64,000 bases of DNA, taken from contig NC_083603.1 in assembly GCF_029168945.1 (NCBI RefSeq), positions 49,052,406 to 49,116,405 of the forward strand. Reading direction: 5' to 3'. Origin of the DNA: Cannabis sativa. Taxonomy: Eukaryota > Streptophyta > Magnoliopsida > Rosales > Cannabaceae. Both the position numbers and the translations under genes were made by a program. Each line of letters starts with the position of its first letter. Positions within the stretch are counted from its first letter, which is position 1. Below are positions 22,787 to 35,289 of the stretch, in pieces. The notes below the pieces were generated by a model. The model saw only the letters and a program-made list of their open reading frames with translations. It did not search any database and had not been told where the DNA came from.

Positions 22787-23523
22787 GATTGGTGAGACAA
22801 CAAGTCCATCTCGAGATAAACAGAATATATAATGAAAGTTATTCAAGACAAGTAAACAAAGAGCTTGCAACTCATTGACTCACATACTCGGGAATAAGAG
22901 CTTGCAACTCATTGACCCACATACTCGTGGGTATGTACAAAGAATAACTACATTCGTACATCTCACTCTTTATACGTTGAAGTAACCGCCTCACTAATAC
23001 CTTCTAAATGGTAAAAGAGAATCATGAGAAGCATTGTATATTTGTACTTAGTATTTTTTCTACAAAGACGGTAAAAAAAGATAGCGTATACTTGGCGAGG
23101 ATCATCTAGTATAGTCAGCATAACCATCTATGGATAAAGATAAAAGAGCAGTTGAATAGTTATTTAACATTATCCTATATGCACAATAATAAAACGTGGG
23201 GAATGTCCACGTTTCATGAGCAGTTATGAATGAATAGATCTTAAGGGAATAACCGTCGCCATACACATCTATAAATAGAGACAGACCCAGGGTAAAAGGG
23301 ATAAAAAATCTAGAGAGAAAAAACAAGATATAATTATCATTGATATTATTATATTCTGTAATCTAAATATTTTTCTTAATAAGATGGTCTTCTGAACTAT
23401 GAAGAATTAACTTCAAACCCACATTAAAAACTTTATGTTATTCATTTCTTGCTGTAATTAATTCTATGGTTCATTTATTACAAAAATATTAATATTTTTT
23501 ATTAGCGAAAATCTGCGTTAACA
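22787..23523 (+). repeat. Candidate solo LTR
   Basis: A 737-bp segment between 5-bp repeats AGTAA (22782-22786 and 23524-23528), ending TTAACA. It contains a TATA box CTATAAATAG (about 23270-23279) followed by transcript-like sequence, as in an LTR U3/R. Its start is GATTGG rather than TG, so the left boundary is uncertain. A 30-bp unit AGAGCTTGCAACTCATTGAC... is repeated at about 22860 and 22898. Confidence 0.4.
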
Positions 23524-23657
23524 AGTAAAATTTTGGAGTTTTTCTTTCTTAAAAAAAGCATATTTAATAATAAAAAAAAAAAAAACCAAAACAAAACGTG
23601 GGAAGGACAGCTCAAATGGGTAATGCACCAAAATATAAGTTAAAATAATATATTTAT

Positions 23658-24029
23658 GGGTAAATACCATTTTAGATTTTATATTTTGCAAAAATTATTG
23701 ATTGGATCCTGTATTTTGTTAAATGACCAAATAGAACCTGTATTTTCCAAAATGGTAAAAATAGAAGCCTGAGCTTAATTTTTGACAATTCTTTTTAATA
23801 TAATCAACTTGAAGACAATTCCTAATATGAACAAATACAAAAAATGTAAACAGTTTTTTCATAGCACTTTTAGATCGGATTATAATTAAATTTTATTTTG
23901 ATAAAAAAATCAATCCAGGGTCCTATTTGTACCATTTTAGAAAATACATGATCCATTATCATTTAACAAAAAACAAAAGATCCAATTAATAACTTTTGCA
24001 AAATACAGGGTCCAAAATAACATTTACGC
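23658..24029. mobile_element. Mutator-like MITE, copy 1
   Basis: 372 bp with long (about 50 bp) imperfect terminal inverted repeats: GGGTAAATACCATTTT at the left, GCGTAAATGTTATTTTGG read from the right. It is flanked by an exact 9-bp duplication TATATTTAT (23649-23657, 24030-24038). A 9-bp duplication with long TIRs is typical of Mutator-like elements. No coding sequence. Two related copies lie at 34697-35056 and 51641-52003. Confidence 0.85.
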
Positions 24030-24243
24030 TATATTTATACCTATTATTAATTTTTTGACAAAACACAAATTTAAAATTTTAACTTTTTAATATAACGAGT
24101 GAAAACATAATAATTAAAATACAAGTTTAAAACGGTACAAACCAGTGAACAAAAACATAAGTATATTTACATAAAAAAAAAATTATGTATATAGAGATAT
24201 CAATCAAACATATAATAATGATCTAAATACTAAAATTTATACA

Positions 24244-24480
24244 TGTAGAAGGTAAAACCAGAGAAAACATAGAAGCTAAAAGCAAGAACAAAGGCATCAA
24301 ATGAATCTTAAAAGCATTACCCTAAACAGGGCAACAAAAGCCTTTATTTATAGTCAAAATATTACAACCAAGACACTTAATAGAAAGTTGTTAAAACTGA
24401 CAGCAATAACAGAAAAAATTAACAAATAATACAACAGAAAATATGACTAAGTGATATCACTAGTAATTAGGTTATTAACA
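24244..24480 (-). repeat. 3' LTR of the minus-strand copia element
   Basis: 237 bp; on the plus strand it starts TGTAGAAGG and ends TTATTAACA, followed by TCCCCCCTCAAACG, the complement of the polypurine tract. Confidence 0.9.
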
Positions 24481-24926
24481 TCCCCCCTCAAACGAAAAGG
24501 AGTGTCTAACATCTTGAGTTTGGACCTAAGATAGTGATATCTATCGGTTGAGAGAGGCTTGGTTAAGGCATCAACAACTTGGTCTACAGCTGGGACATAC
24601 CGAATGGACAATTTCTTAGTTACTACGAGATCCCTCACAAAGTGTAGATCAATTTCAATATGTTTTGGCCGAGCATGAAACACCGGGTTAGCAGCAATGG
24701 CTGCTGCACTTTGATTGTCTACCCACAATATTGGACAATGATGAGAGTTGATATGAAGCTCAGACAGAAGAGAGACCAGCCATTTGATTTCAGCAGCCGC
24801 ATTAGCTAAGGCTCTGAATTCACTTTCACTACTGGACCGAGCCACAACTTGCTGCTTTTTAGCAGACCAAGACACCAAATTTCCACCAAAAAAACATGAC
24901 ATAGCCCCCTGCACTTCGTCTATCAT
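24447..24926 (-). pseudogene. Copia RNase H (C-terminal pol fragment)
   Basis: The end of the copia polyprotein. KKQQVVARSSSESEFRALA contains the SSSESE-type catalytic segment, WVDNQSAAAIA follows, then HIEIDLHFVRD and the C-terminal ALTKPLS. It is out of frame with the upstream RT domain because of one extra A in the run near 24888-24894; removing that base would join GGYVMFF to GGNLVSW. The frame runs on into the 3' LTR, ending at 24447. Confidence 0.85.
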
Positions 24927-27621
24927 CTACACAGGATGCCCAGTCCGCATCTGAATAGCCTTCTAAACTTAAAGTAGAAGCTGGTGTAAGATGTAACCCG
25001 AGATGAATGGTGCCTTTGAGATATCTCATGAGCCGTTTGCAGGCTTCCCAATGAATGTTGGTAGGTGCATGAATGAATTGACTCGGCTTGTTATTAATGA
25101 AAGCAACATCAGGTCTTGTGAGGGTGAGATACTGTAAAGCATCCAAAGTGCTTCTATAGAGAGTTGTATCTTGAAACGGCTCTCCTTCAGCAAGTGATAG
25201 CTTGACCGATGAGCTTGTGGGATTAGGACATGGTTTTGCACCTTCCATGTTAAGTCGAACAAGCAAATCGATTATGTATTTGGTTTGTGAAAGATACATA
25301 CCAGACAAATCACGATGTATCTCTATGCCAAGAAAGTAATGAACTGGACCTAAATCCTTTAGAGAAAAGAATTTGTTGAGATCGAAAATAAGCTGAGAGA
25401 TGAGAGAAGTATTTGGTCCAGTTATTAAAAAATCATCAACATACACAAGGAGTATGATTAGTGTGTTACCCGACCCATATATGAACATTGAGGTATCAGA
25501 CTTTGATGCAGTGAATTCCCATTCCAGAAGCTTGTCTTTTAATGTTTGATTCCAAGCACGAGGAGCCTGCTTTAAGCCATAAAGAGCTTTGTGTAGTTGA
25601 CATAGATGAGATGGTTTTGTAGAGTCAACAAAGCCTTCTGGTTGGCTCATAAACACATTTTCATGGAGCTCTCTATTAAGAAAAGCATTAGAGACATCCA
25701 GTTGTTTCACAATCCAATTAAGAGACACAGCTAAAGTGAGAATGATTCTTATAGATGCTGGTTTTACTACAAGAGAGAAAGTTTCCTCATAATCTATGCC
25801 TGGTGTTTGTAGATATCCTTTAGCCACAAGTCTGGATTTTAGTCTATCAAGAGAACCATCTGCATTTAGCTTGATTCTGTGTATCCATTTATTTCCAATG
25901 ATAGTCATGTGAGGAGAATATGGAACCAAAGTCCAAGTGCATGCCTTCTTTAGAGCATCAAACTCTTGATTCATAGCATTAAACCACCTGGGATTTTTAA
26001 GGGCAGCAGCTGTACTCTTGGGTTCAGAGGGAATGAGAGACTTAGGTAGAGGGAATTTGGTAGCACTATAAGCTTTTGGTTTCCTTATCCCACTTAAGGA
26101 TCTAGTCTGCATATTGTGTGTTCTTATAGCAGGGGCAGTAGAAGGAGCTATTGTGGGATGGACATTAGGAGGAGAAAGTGGTTCGGTTATATGCTCATTT
26201 GTGGGAATGGGAGATGAGGGAGCAGTGGCATTCAATGATACGGGTAAGGGAATGGTATTTGTGTCATGAGGTGGGATACGTGAGTCATTTGTAGTTGGTG
26301 GTCCACTATCTAATGTGATGGTACGGGGTGTTGTGGTTAATGTGTCTATGTTGGTAGTGGGAATGGTGTTTGTCTTTTGTGATAGAATAGGTGGAGGTAT
26401 AGTGTCAATGTTGGTAGCAGCTATGTCTATAGTTGTAGTTGATCTAGGATTTGTATGTGATGGTATGATAGGTGGGGAATGGGTACGGGTGTCTATGTTT
26501 AAAGTGGAAGGGGTGGCAGAAGGTATGGTCACTTGTGTGGGGTAAATAGTGGGAATTGACATGTCATTTGTCTCGGTAGTCGCACCATTATTCATAGAAT
26601 GAGTGTTCACAAAACCAAAGTCAGTACTTGAAGGAGTATTATTTGTTTGAAAGCTGAAATAAGGAGATGAATATTGATTATGTACTTGGTTTTGTGGGGA
26701 GTTGCTGGATAAAGCAGGATAGTGTCCTTCATTGAAAGTGACATGTCGTGAAACATAGACACGTCCACTAGGATGTTCACACAAGTAGCCTTTGTGGTGA
26801 GAGGAGTACCCCAAAAACAGACATTCCTGAGATCTCAACTCAATTTTATGAGTGTTATAGGGTCTCAAGTGTGGATAACAGCTGCAACCAAAGGATTTTA
26901 AGATAGTATAATCTGGTTTTTTTCCAAACAAACATTCATAGGGACTAATGTTTCCAATCACAGCAGTGAGAAGTCTGTTAATAGTGAACACTGCACAAGC
27001 CATTGCATACCACCAATACTCCATACTAAGACCAACATGAGCTAATAAAGTGAGACCCGTTTCTATAATATTCCTGTGTTTGTGCTCAGTATGGCCATTT
27101 TGTTCACTTGTCCTTGGACATGGATGTTGAAAATGTATCCCTTGATCGGCTAAGAAGCGAGCAAAAGGTCTATATTCATCTCCCCAATCGGCTTGAACAC
27201 TTTTTATAGGCAAGTTAAATTGTTTTTCTACAAGGCTCTTAAATTTGATAAACACATCAAAAGCTTGGTTTTTTTGTGTTAAAGGGAAAATCCAGCAATA
27301 CCTACTGTAATCATTAAGAAAATGGACATAGTATTTAAATCCATCTTTAGACATAATATGAGAGGGGTCCCATAAATCCGTGTGAATTAGTGCTAAAGGT
27401 TGTGTGGCTCGGTCATGTGATATAGACAAAGGAAGCTTATGACTTTTTCCTTGATGGCAAGCAGTACAAAATTGTAATGCCTTTAATGAGCCAGTATAGG
27501 GAATGTGTGGTAAGAGTTTGACTAAAGTATTCTTTGCTGGGTGACCAAGTTTAGAGTGCCAAAAAATTAATATCATTAAACTTGAAAACAGAAAAGGCTT
27601 GTGGTGAAACAGAGAAGTCAA
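24859..27621 (-). pseudogene. Copia pol: integrase and reverse transcriptase
   Basis: 920 codons. An N-terminal HHCC zinc region ([12 protein letters not shown], then [10 protein letters not shown]) is followed by the integrase core: HTDLWDPS (first Asp), [11 protein letters not shown] (second Asp; most copia elements have DWGGEY here), and [14 protein letters not shown] (Glu). A Thr/Pro-rich linker of about 200 residues leads to the RT with [28 protein letters not shown] and the YVDD box, and the start of RNase H (YSDADWASC). The first Met is internal: upstream gag-protease is in another frame, so this is a broken segment of one polyprotein rather than a gene. Confidence 0.9.
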
Positions 27622-27640
27622 AAGTGTTTTTATTCATTTC

Positions 27641-28546
27641 TTAAACATTACAAGATTCAAATATTACACTAGAATGACAATGACAAACACAATTACAACA
27701 AGAATTGTTTTCCCTAGAAGTAGTAGTAAGGTGACACTGTATAGCTGGACTGGAGGCATCCCCAAGCTGGTATAAACCATCTTTTTCTTTGCCTTTAAGA
27801 AGCACTGTCCCTGTTTGCTTGTCCTTGACAAAACAACAAGATTTGTGGAACTCAAGATAGACATCATTATCATTAGTGAGTTGGGAAACACTAACAAGGT
27901 TTTTCTTAATAGAGGGCACATGTAAAATATTGTGCAAGTGCAAAGGAGAAGAATTGATTGAGGAAGGAATAGTGGACTGACCAATATGGGAAATGAGTAA
28001 TTTCTTACCATTACCAACAACCAAGGTCTCTGTGTCGTGGTAGGGTGTAGCCGAGTCCAAGGTGGTAGTGCCACAACTGACATGATTCGTAGCTCCGGTG
28101 TCCACATACCAGAGATCAACGTCACCAAGATCAGGTAGCATGGTAGTTGTTAATGCCTGAGGATCATAAGGACAATCAATTCCAGTTAGAAAAGCTTGAG
28201 AAGAAGAAGAAGAACTACCATATTTGGGGGTGACAAAGTTCTTGTCAAAGTGGTAATGACACACAGCAGTTGTGTGTCCAAACCGAAGACAAACTTGGCA
28301 CAATAATCTTGATCCAGCACCACGCCCAAATGATCTACCAGGACCACGATTTGAACTATTGTGGTGCCCTCCAATAGGCCCTTGATGTGCCCCAGTTCTT
28401 GATGGATTAACACTCAAATTGGCTTGCATTCTTAGAGACAAATCTGTCATAGAGCTGTGATGTTCCAACCGGGTTTCATGGGAAAGCAGCAGGGCCTGAA
28501 CCTCCTCAAAAGACAGAATATCACTCCGCGAAGTGATTCCAGACAC
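27641..28546 (-). pseudogene. Copia gag C-terminus and protease
   Basis: Begins in the distal gag (SGITSRSDILSFEEVQALL), runs through a Gly/Arg-rich region to a CCHC knuckle CQVCLRFGHTTAVC, and then the aspartic protease LWYVDTGATNHVSCG. It ends at a TAA at 27641-27643 before the integrase. A frame change of one base is also needed near 27570 to continue into the integrase frame. Confidence 0.88.
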
Positions 28547-28566
28547 AACTGAATCAAACTCTGGCC

Positions 28567-29109
28567 CTAGACATCTTGAGTGGTGACTGGGGATCCTGCT
28601 ATGGCCAGAGCATCAGCTGTGGATTGAGCCTTTTCCACATATTCAGCGATGGATTGGTTCCCTTTCTGAAGCTGAGAGAAAGAACCTTTAAGTTGCAGCA
28701 AACAAGCCTTGGTTTGGCTCGAGAACCTTTGTTCAAGAGCTCTCCAAACGGAGAACGATGTAGTGAATGTAGCGACTGAAGCAAGAATCGGTTCGGACAT
28801 AGATGACCGGAGCCAAGAAAGGAGAAGCTGGTCTTTCTTTTTCCATTGGAGATACTCAGGATTGAGAGCACCGGTAACCAGATTTGTAGGCGGAGTAACA
28901 TCGGAGAACAAGAGCTGGTCAAGGTCATGGCCGATTACAGTGGAAACAATTTGCGATTTCCAGGACAAGTAATTGAGTCGATCAAGTTTTACTGTGAGAG
29001 AAGACGAAAGAGAGTTAGCAAATGGGTTCCATTGAACCTGAGAATGAAGAGGAGCAGCGAGAGTAGCAGGGGCCACTGTGGCCAGATGATCAGAAGTGGA
29101 AGATTCCAT
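28567..29109 (-). pseudogene. Copia gag N-terminus
   Basis: 180 codons from ATG at 29109, just inside the primer site. It has the usual copia features: VKLDRLNYLSWKSQI near residues 40-54, then the UBN2-type capsid region (SVWRALEQRFSSQTKA, LLQLKGSFSQLQKGNQSIAEY). It stops at 28567-28569 within a sequence that normally continues; reading the next frame restores GPEFDSVVSG, so a small deletion with frameshift is inferred at about 28563. Confidence 0.88.
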
Positions 29110-29136
29110 GGACGCTAGTCAAGAACGATGATACCA

Positions 29137-29372
29137 TGTAAAAGGTAAAACCAGAGAAAACATAGAAGCTAAAAGCAAGAACAAAGGCATCAAATGAATC
29201 TGAAAAGCATTACCCCAAACAGGGTAGCAAAGCCTTTATTTATAGTCAAAATATTACAACCAAAACACTTAACAGAAAGTTGTTAAAACTGACAACAATA
29301 ACAGAAAGAATTAACAACTAATACAACAAAAAATATGACTAAGTGATATCACTAGTAAATAGGTTGTTAACA
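29137..29372 (-). repeat. 5' LTR of the minus-strand copia element
   Basis: 236 bp; on the plus strand it starts TGTAAAAGG and ends GTTGTTAACA. The primer site TGGTATCATCG (minus strand) abuts it at 29126-29136. Confidence 0.9.
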
Positions 29373-30408
29373 GTACATATAATAATGATCCAAATACAAA
29401 AATTCTATCATAGAATTAAGACTTAATAACTATGAGTGTAATACAAATTTTACAAATCACTTACACATAAATAATGTAGAACAAAATACGTACATTTTTT
29501 TTTCTTTTTCATAGATTTCAATCACAGATAGCATTAATCAAATTACCAACCATCACCTTAACAAAATTCTCTAGGAAAAATCCCCTTCTTTCCGAAAATT
29601 CCTTTACCAAACATGGTGCACTGTTCTACTTTAGATGAATCTAAAGGACAAACAAGATTCAGAATCAGTTTTTTCCGAGAATATAGGAAGAAAGATGAGT
29701 ACGAGTATGGTTGTTGGAGGTTTTGTCATTTGTTGGGATTTTAATATGTCTCCAACATAGTTTTCTAAATCCCTCCACCATTAATTTCTTAGAAGTCAGA
29801 AGGTTGACAGAGTGAGAATATAAATAATTAAAATCAGAGAAAATCTTGTACAGACTAGGACAACAACTGACCAACAAAACCTACAATCTTTATAATTATT
29901 ATTATTCAATTATTGGTATGTAACATGGTCACCACCACTACTTTTAAGTTTCATAAATATTCATTCAAAATATGATAACATAGTTGTCATATATATAATA
30001 ATGTCAAACCAATGCAATGAAACAAATTGATATTTCAACAAATATGGTTTGATATAAATACAAAACAATCTTCAAATTGATAAACAGTATCAACAAATCT
30101 ATGATTCTTCAACAGTCAAAAAATACAAAATGATAGTGGGAAAATAAAAGGTAACCAAGTTTAGTACAATCACTTGATGACCTAACAAAATGATTTTGTA
30201 TCTAGTATAAATAATTGTACGGACAAAACCCAGCTTCATCTTGGGTTATTTTGTTTCCATCCTCCATAACATGAATGATGAGCATAAACTGTTTCTTCAT
30301 TCTTTTGGGTCGTGTTATCTTTGCTTGTTTTTTCTTTTTGGTTATCTTCTTTGGTCCTTGAATATGTTAATATAATACAAAAACATTTGTTCATGAAGAT
30401 CTTATATA
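29373..30408. other. Intergenic spacer, 3' flank of the kinesin-light-chain-related gene
   Basis: AT-rich; no supported gene. The first 36 bases nearly repeat the sequence left of the copia insertion (see findings). The 3' UTR of the minus-strand gene should occupy the right-hand part, up to a few hundred bases from 30408. Short ORFs here have no recognisable content. Confidence 0.6.
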
Positions 30409-32868
30409 TCACACATGAACGCCATTATCTTTTACCCCATGTGAGTTTGTATCAAGAAGGTTCTCTAGAGATCTGCCTTTTCTGCTTCGAACTCGGCCTG
30501 CTTCTTTCAGTAACTCCGCTAACCTTCTTTTCTCATCGTCCACGTCAGGATTTGCTGTTCCCAGTTTCTCTTCCCTCATGCTAACAACATGCTCCAAGAT
30601 TTCAATTGCGTCATCCAACCTAAGTAAGAAATAAGAAAGCAGCAAACCGAAACAAAAATGAATCAATGACTTTGAACATTTTCATTTCCACATTTGAATC
30701 TCATTTCTGACTCTGTGTTTCTTTCGACCGTCGTTATGTTCAAGTTAAATGGCCAAGTAATATATGGTTAACAAGTAGCTTTGTGTGCATGTACAGCTAA
30801 ATTATATCAAACTAGCATGTATGAATATGATGATGCAGTAATGGACGAATTTAGATAAAGAGTAGGCATACCTCCCAACTGCATCATAAGTTCCAGCAAG
30901 ATTGCTATATACCCCGAGTGTGTCAGGGTGATATGGTCCACATTCTTGTTCCAAAACACTCCTGGCTTCCTCAAATAGCTCCAGAGCCTCGTTGATAGCA
31001 TAGCGCTGTACACAAGCAAGTCCCATTTGGTTAAGAGCAATTCCAAAGAAAGCAGATTTCTTGTCTCCACTTGCACGGAGTTTTGATATTGCGCTCTTGA
31101 AAGAGTTGTAAGATTCTGAATAGTTTCCCAACATGTAGTGCAAGACTCCCATCTGGGCTTCGATTCCAGCTATTGTGCTCTGCTGACCAGGAGCATCATT
31201 GTATATCTTCAATGCCTTCTCTAGCAATTTCAGTGCTTGCTCAAGCTCATCCATTGATTCGTAGATGGTAGATATATCTGACAAACCACTTGCTATTTCC
31301 TCTGCAGGGATCCCAATCATTGGCTTTTCATAAATTCGAAGGGCATTCTCACAGTACGATTTTGATTCTCTTATTTTCCCTGTCCTGTTGTATAAATCAG
31401 CTAGCCGAACAAAGACTGAACCAACAGATGGATGGTTCTCTCCTTTAGTGGTCTTGAACACTGTTAGCGCTTTCTGATAGGCGAAAATAGCCTCATCATA
31501 CCGAGACAAAGATAAGTATGTGTCTCCGATGCTGCAGTCAACAGACGCCACCTCTACTTCTTGATCATTTGCTGCCATTGCCATGCTGGCTAAAACAAGA
31601 TGCTCCAGGGCTGCTTCATGATCTCCCTTTGTTTCATATATAAGACCCATCAACCTTCTATCTGCAGCTTCTTCAGGAGAAGCAGGGGCACCATTTTCTC
31701 TATGAATGTTAAGAGCCATCTGGCAAAGCTTTTCAGCTTCATCAAACTGCAATGCTTGAACATGAGCTTCAGCCAGATACCTACAGGTCTCACCAACTCT
31801 TGGGTCTGTTTCTCCCAACATTTGTTTCTGTATTTCCAGTCCCTTTGAGTAGCACATCAGTGAATTCTCAAGCATGCCCAGCATAGCATAAGTATCTCCC
31901 AACTGCATTTGACCAGCAAATTTAGCAAGGGCATGCTCTTGGCCCTCCTCAACCGATAGAATCTCAATGGAGCGCTCAAGAACAGGAATCGACTCATTGT
32001 ACTGGCCTAAGCTACAGTATATTGCTGCAGTAACATGTAAACACATGACTAGTTCCAAACTGGGCTTTCCATTTGCACACTTTTCAAATGACTTTGCAGC
32101 TCGAAGAGCAAAATCAAGAGCCTTATGTAAATTCTCTCCAGAGGAAACCAAATGCCTTGCTTGCTTAAGTAAAAATGGGCCCAGATCTGGATTTTCTAAG
32201 CCTAAATCAGTTGGATCATCCATTCCATTCTGCAACTTTGACCCCAAACTTCTCACCTTCTTCCCTCCCGAATTTTGTTTCCGCGGATTCTTATCACCTT
32301 TCTTATCGAGTGGAGGCTTCTCAGGAGATGTCTTGCCCTTAGAACTTGATTTTGGTGATGTTTCAGATTCCAACTGCACAGCAGAAGCTTTCTTTGATTT
32401 CCCTGAAGATACAGATTTCGCACTTGCAGGTTGAGTCTTCTCAGCCTTTTCTGCTTTTTTACCTGCAGACGAGCTTTCCTTTTTCGAACCTGAATCACTA
32501 CGAGAATCATCTGTGGGCTTCCCATGAATTTCTTCTTCAAGTATCTCCACTTCCCTCATCTCTCCTCCAACAAGATGACGCAACTCCGAATCGATCCTAG
32601 ACTCTTCACCATCAGATCCAAAGCTACGTCTTGATGGTGATTGATCAGAACTCTGCATGTCACAAACATTTTCATATAGCTGCTCAATTGAGGTGTCAAT
32701 AACCTCATCACCTTGGAGATTGGAACCCATGTTCTGAGGACTATGTGGACTCAAATCACTCTTTTGGGACTTATCTACAGCTGGGTTTTCCTTTGGAGGT
32801 GTAGAACTTCCATTCATAGAATTCAGCACCCCACCTTCACTCATTCCCTCCATAACTATTCCAGGCAT
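30409..32868 (-). CDS. Kinesin light chain-related TPR protein (KLCR/CMU type)
   Basis: Member of the plant kinesin-light-chain-related family. In Arabidopsis these cortical microtubule-associated proteins act with IQD scaffolds and restrain lateral microtubule movement during cellulose synthesis (family knowledge). Two coding exons: 30872-32868 and 30409-30619, joined GGGAG|GTATGC to CTTAG|GTTGG, phase preserved, 735 aa. The first ~225 residues are Ser/Lys/Pro-rich and look disordered. From about residue 235 to 690 there are consecutive TPR-like helices (for example YCSLGQYNESIPVLERSIEI, LGDTYAMLGMLENSLMCYSKGLEI, LAGTYDAVGRLDDAIEILEHVV). The C-terminal tail is basic (GRVRSRKGRSLENLL). Start chosen at MPGIVMEGMSEGG: upstream in-frame residues are likely intron, because ATAAG|ATG looks like an acceptor. 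Length and order fit the family; which of the three paralogue groups is not decided. Confidence 0.92.
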
Positions 32869-33640
32869 CTTATGCACCCAGAATATAGAAAAGATCGAAT
32901 GATTTAGCTGCACCAATGTTTGAATCGGAAGTATACATAAGAATCAAACAGTTGATAACTAAAAATAGCAACATGTTATAATATATGAAACTTCAAAACA
33001 ATAGCAACGATATAAATCAACCTTCAGCATTAAAGCCACCACAAAAGCACATAAAACAGAAAACCAAAAGCAGTAACAACATCAAAATTTAATCTTTATC
33101 ATTTTGCTTGTGAACAAAATTTTCAGCAGCCAACGAACTTTTAATTTAAGCTGAAACCCATCAATAATTAATAATTGGAAAACCAAAAATATAAACAGGA
33201 AATTAAAACGAAACCCAATCAACTAAAAGTTCTCCAGTAAGATCTCTGCAACCAAGTTAAACCAAAAAAGAAACAAATAGGTATCGATATTTCAATACAT
33301 CACAGATTGAAACAAACCAGCTACGAAAAATCCGTAGGATGAATTATAAACAAAAACCCATATACATAACCATCAAATTACGATAAACAGTTGAACAGAA
33401 CAGGCATTTGACCTCTCAAATTGATTCAAAAGCATAACACGATGACAAAAACGGAAAGATAACAAAGCTTTTCACCTGAAACAATAATTTTATAAAATAA
33501 AATATAAAATAAGAGGAAGTGGGAAGGCATACCTTTTCAATGAACTATGAAAAGAAAAGTCCAAGGGGGTTTATTCTCGTGGTGACATTCAAAAGATTAG
33601 TGTATATATATATATACTATAAATATCTTGAAAAAACAGC
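32869..33640 (-). promoter_or_regulatory. 5' UTR intron, leader and promoter of the KLCR gene
   Basis: On the minus strand a donor AAAAG|GTATGCC at 33533/33532 and an acceptor immediately before the ATG at 32868 define a probable 5'-UTR intron of about 660 bp. TATA-like TATTTATAG / TATATATA lies at about 33602-33626, placing the start of transcription near 33575. Upstream sequence to about 33900 is intergenic. Confidence 0.5.
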
Positions 33641-34696
33641 CATTTTTTGGTGGGTGTATAGCATTATTAGCTAGAAATGGAGAAGACGAGAGGAAAAGGA
33701 AATATTAAACAAATGGTAGGGGCAAATTGGGAAATATTGTAGCAATATTTTTGGGAATTATTAAAAGTAAAATAAATTCATTTTTTTTTCTTTTTGTTTT
33801 AAGATTAGGAATGTCAGATGGGAAAAATGGAGAAGGCGACTTCTCTCCCACCGTCTCAGCCAAAAATTGCCACGTGGAAGACGTGGAGTGGTGATTCATT
33901 ATTCTTGACGGTTTTACCCTTCGAAATTTTGATTATTGACTTCGTGTGTAATTTGTTCATATTGATTATTAGGTAAAAGAAAATTAATAACTTTTTGTAT
34001 TTTTATGGTGGGATTGTAGGTTTATGTGGACGAAAAGTCATAATCTTGAAGTTTACTTGGCTTCTTCTAAGCTTGATTATGAAGTTGGTCAAATATAGAT
34101 GTGACACAAAAAATTTAGGAACATATTTAGGGATAATATGGAATAAAAAATAAAATACTTAACACAATTATTTTTATTTCTTTCATGGAACAAGCAAAAA
34201 TGTAATTATTATTATTATTATTTGGTTTAAGGAATCTAGCTAGTTGGAGAAGGATAATGTCAAGGATATATTATTCCTCCATATTGGGATTCCAATGGAT
34301 AATATTGCATTTATTGTAACTGTGTATAGCACATGAAGAAGTAATTAAAACCCTTGGCATTTCATCTTGGTTGAGTTTGTTTAAGAGAAATGCTAAAGGG
34401 CACTACTGGTGCCTAGCACCCTCCTACGTGTCAATATCAATATTATCATGATGTTTAATTTTTTTGTTAATAAGTATTTCATGATTCATTATTATTATCT
34501 CTTTCAATAATTTTAGACTCTATCAACGGTGTTATATATACTAATATTGTTTTAATTATATATCTACTTTATCTAGATTCATTATATGCATGAACTATGC
34601 ATGTAGGCCTATAAAACAATATCTTTAATGTTGATATTCAGTACTATCTAACACTGTTCTTTAAACACAATTTTTTTAATTAAAATAAATTAAAAA
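33641..34696. other. Intergenic spacer
   Basis: No gene is seen. A short stretch at about 34390-34425 (GCTAAAGGGCACTACTGGTG) looks like one end of a common short plant repeat; the matching end was not found. Confidence 0.5.
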
Positions 34697-35056
34697 TGAA
34701 CTTACCATTTTAAATTTTTTATTTTACAAAAATTATCAATTAGACTCTCTGTTTTGTTAAATAGCAAAATAGACCATGTATTTTCTAAAATGGTACAAAT
34801 AGGATCCCGAATTAATTTTTCGTCAAAATAAAATTTAATAATAATCCGATCTAAATGTGTTATGACAAAATTGTATACATTTCTTGTATCTGTTCATGTT
34901 AGGAATTATCTTTAAGCTGATTATATTAAAAAAAAAAAAGTTGTCAAAAATTATTTTTACCATTTTGGAAAATGCATAGTCCATTTTATCATTTAACAAA
35001 ACAGATGGTCCAATTGGTAATTTTTGCAAAACACGTGATCCAAAATGATATTTATC
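34697..35056. mobile_element. Mutator-like MITE, copy 2
   Basis: Same family as 23658-24029 and 51641-52003: CTTACCATTTTAAATT near the left end, 'ATTTTGCAAAACACGTGATCC' style at the right, with the shared central stretch GATCTAAATGTGTTATGACAAAA. The left terminus is degraded and no exact 9-bp duplication remains, so this is probably the oldest copy. Confidence 0.75.
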
Positions 35057-35289
35057 CTATAAAAATAACTCTATAATATAGAATATACAATGACTCTATA
35101 CATTTTTGCTATTTTTTTATAAAACAATGCTACTATTTTTCATTATGTTATGAAATTAATTTACAGTTAACAAATTTAAACTATAAAATATTATTAAAAT
35201 AATTAAATATTAAAAAAACATGATTAAAGCAAATTAGTTCCCTATTTTAATCTTTTAGCTATTTTAGCTAAAATTTAAATAAAAATAGA

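Larger units (their letters stand above)
24244..29372 (-). mobile_element. Copia LTR retrotransposon with short LTRs (Ale/Retrofit-like), defective
   Basis: 5,129 bp, read on the minus strand. LTRs of 236-237 bp (TGTTAA...TACA on the minus strand), primer site TGGTATCA directly after the 5' LTR, and polypurine TTCGTTTGAGGGGGGA before the 3' LTR. Coding order gag, protease, integrase, RT, RNase H is that of copia. Small size and short LTRs suggest the Ale/Retrofit lineage (inference). At least four coding breaks are seen: a deletion/frameshift at about 28563, a stop at 27641, a frameshift at about 27570 and an extra base in an A7 run at about 24888-24894. The LTRs differ at about 15 of 236 positions, so it is older than element 1. 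The direct flanks are ATACA and GTACA, a degenerate 5-bp duplication. Confidence 0.92.

Noticed and set aside
26315..26545. 76-codon plus-strand ORF inside the copia element
   Set aside because: It is antisense to the Thr/Pro-rich linker of the minus-strand pol and has no recognisable content.
31967..32434. 155-codon plus-strand ORF across the KLCR gene
   Set aside because: Shadow of the real minus-strand TPR/disordered frame; KLCR codons and splice phase fit the minus strand.
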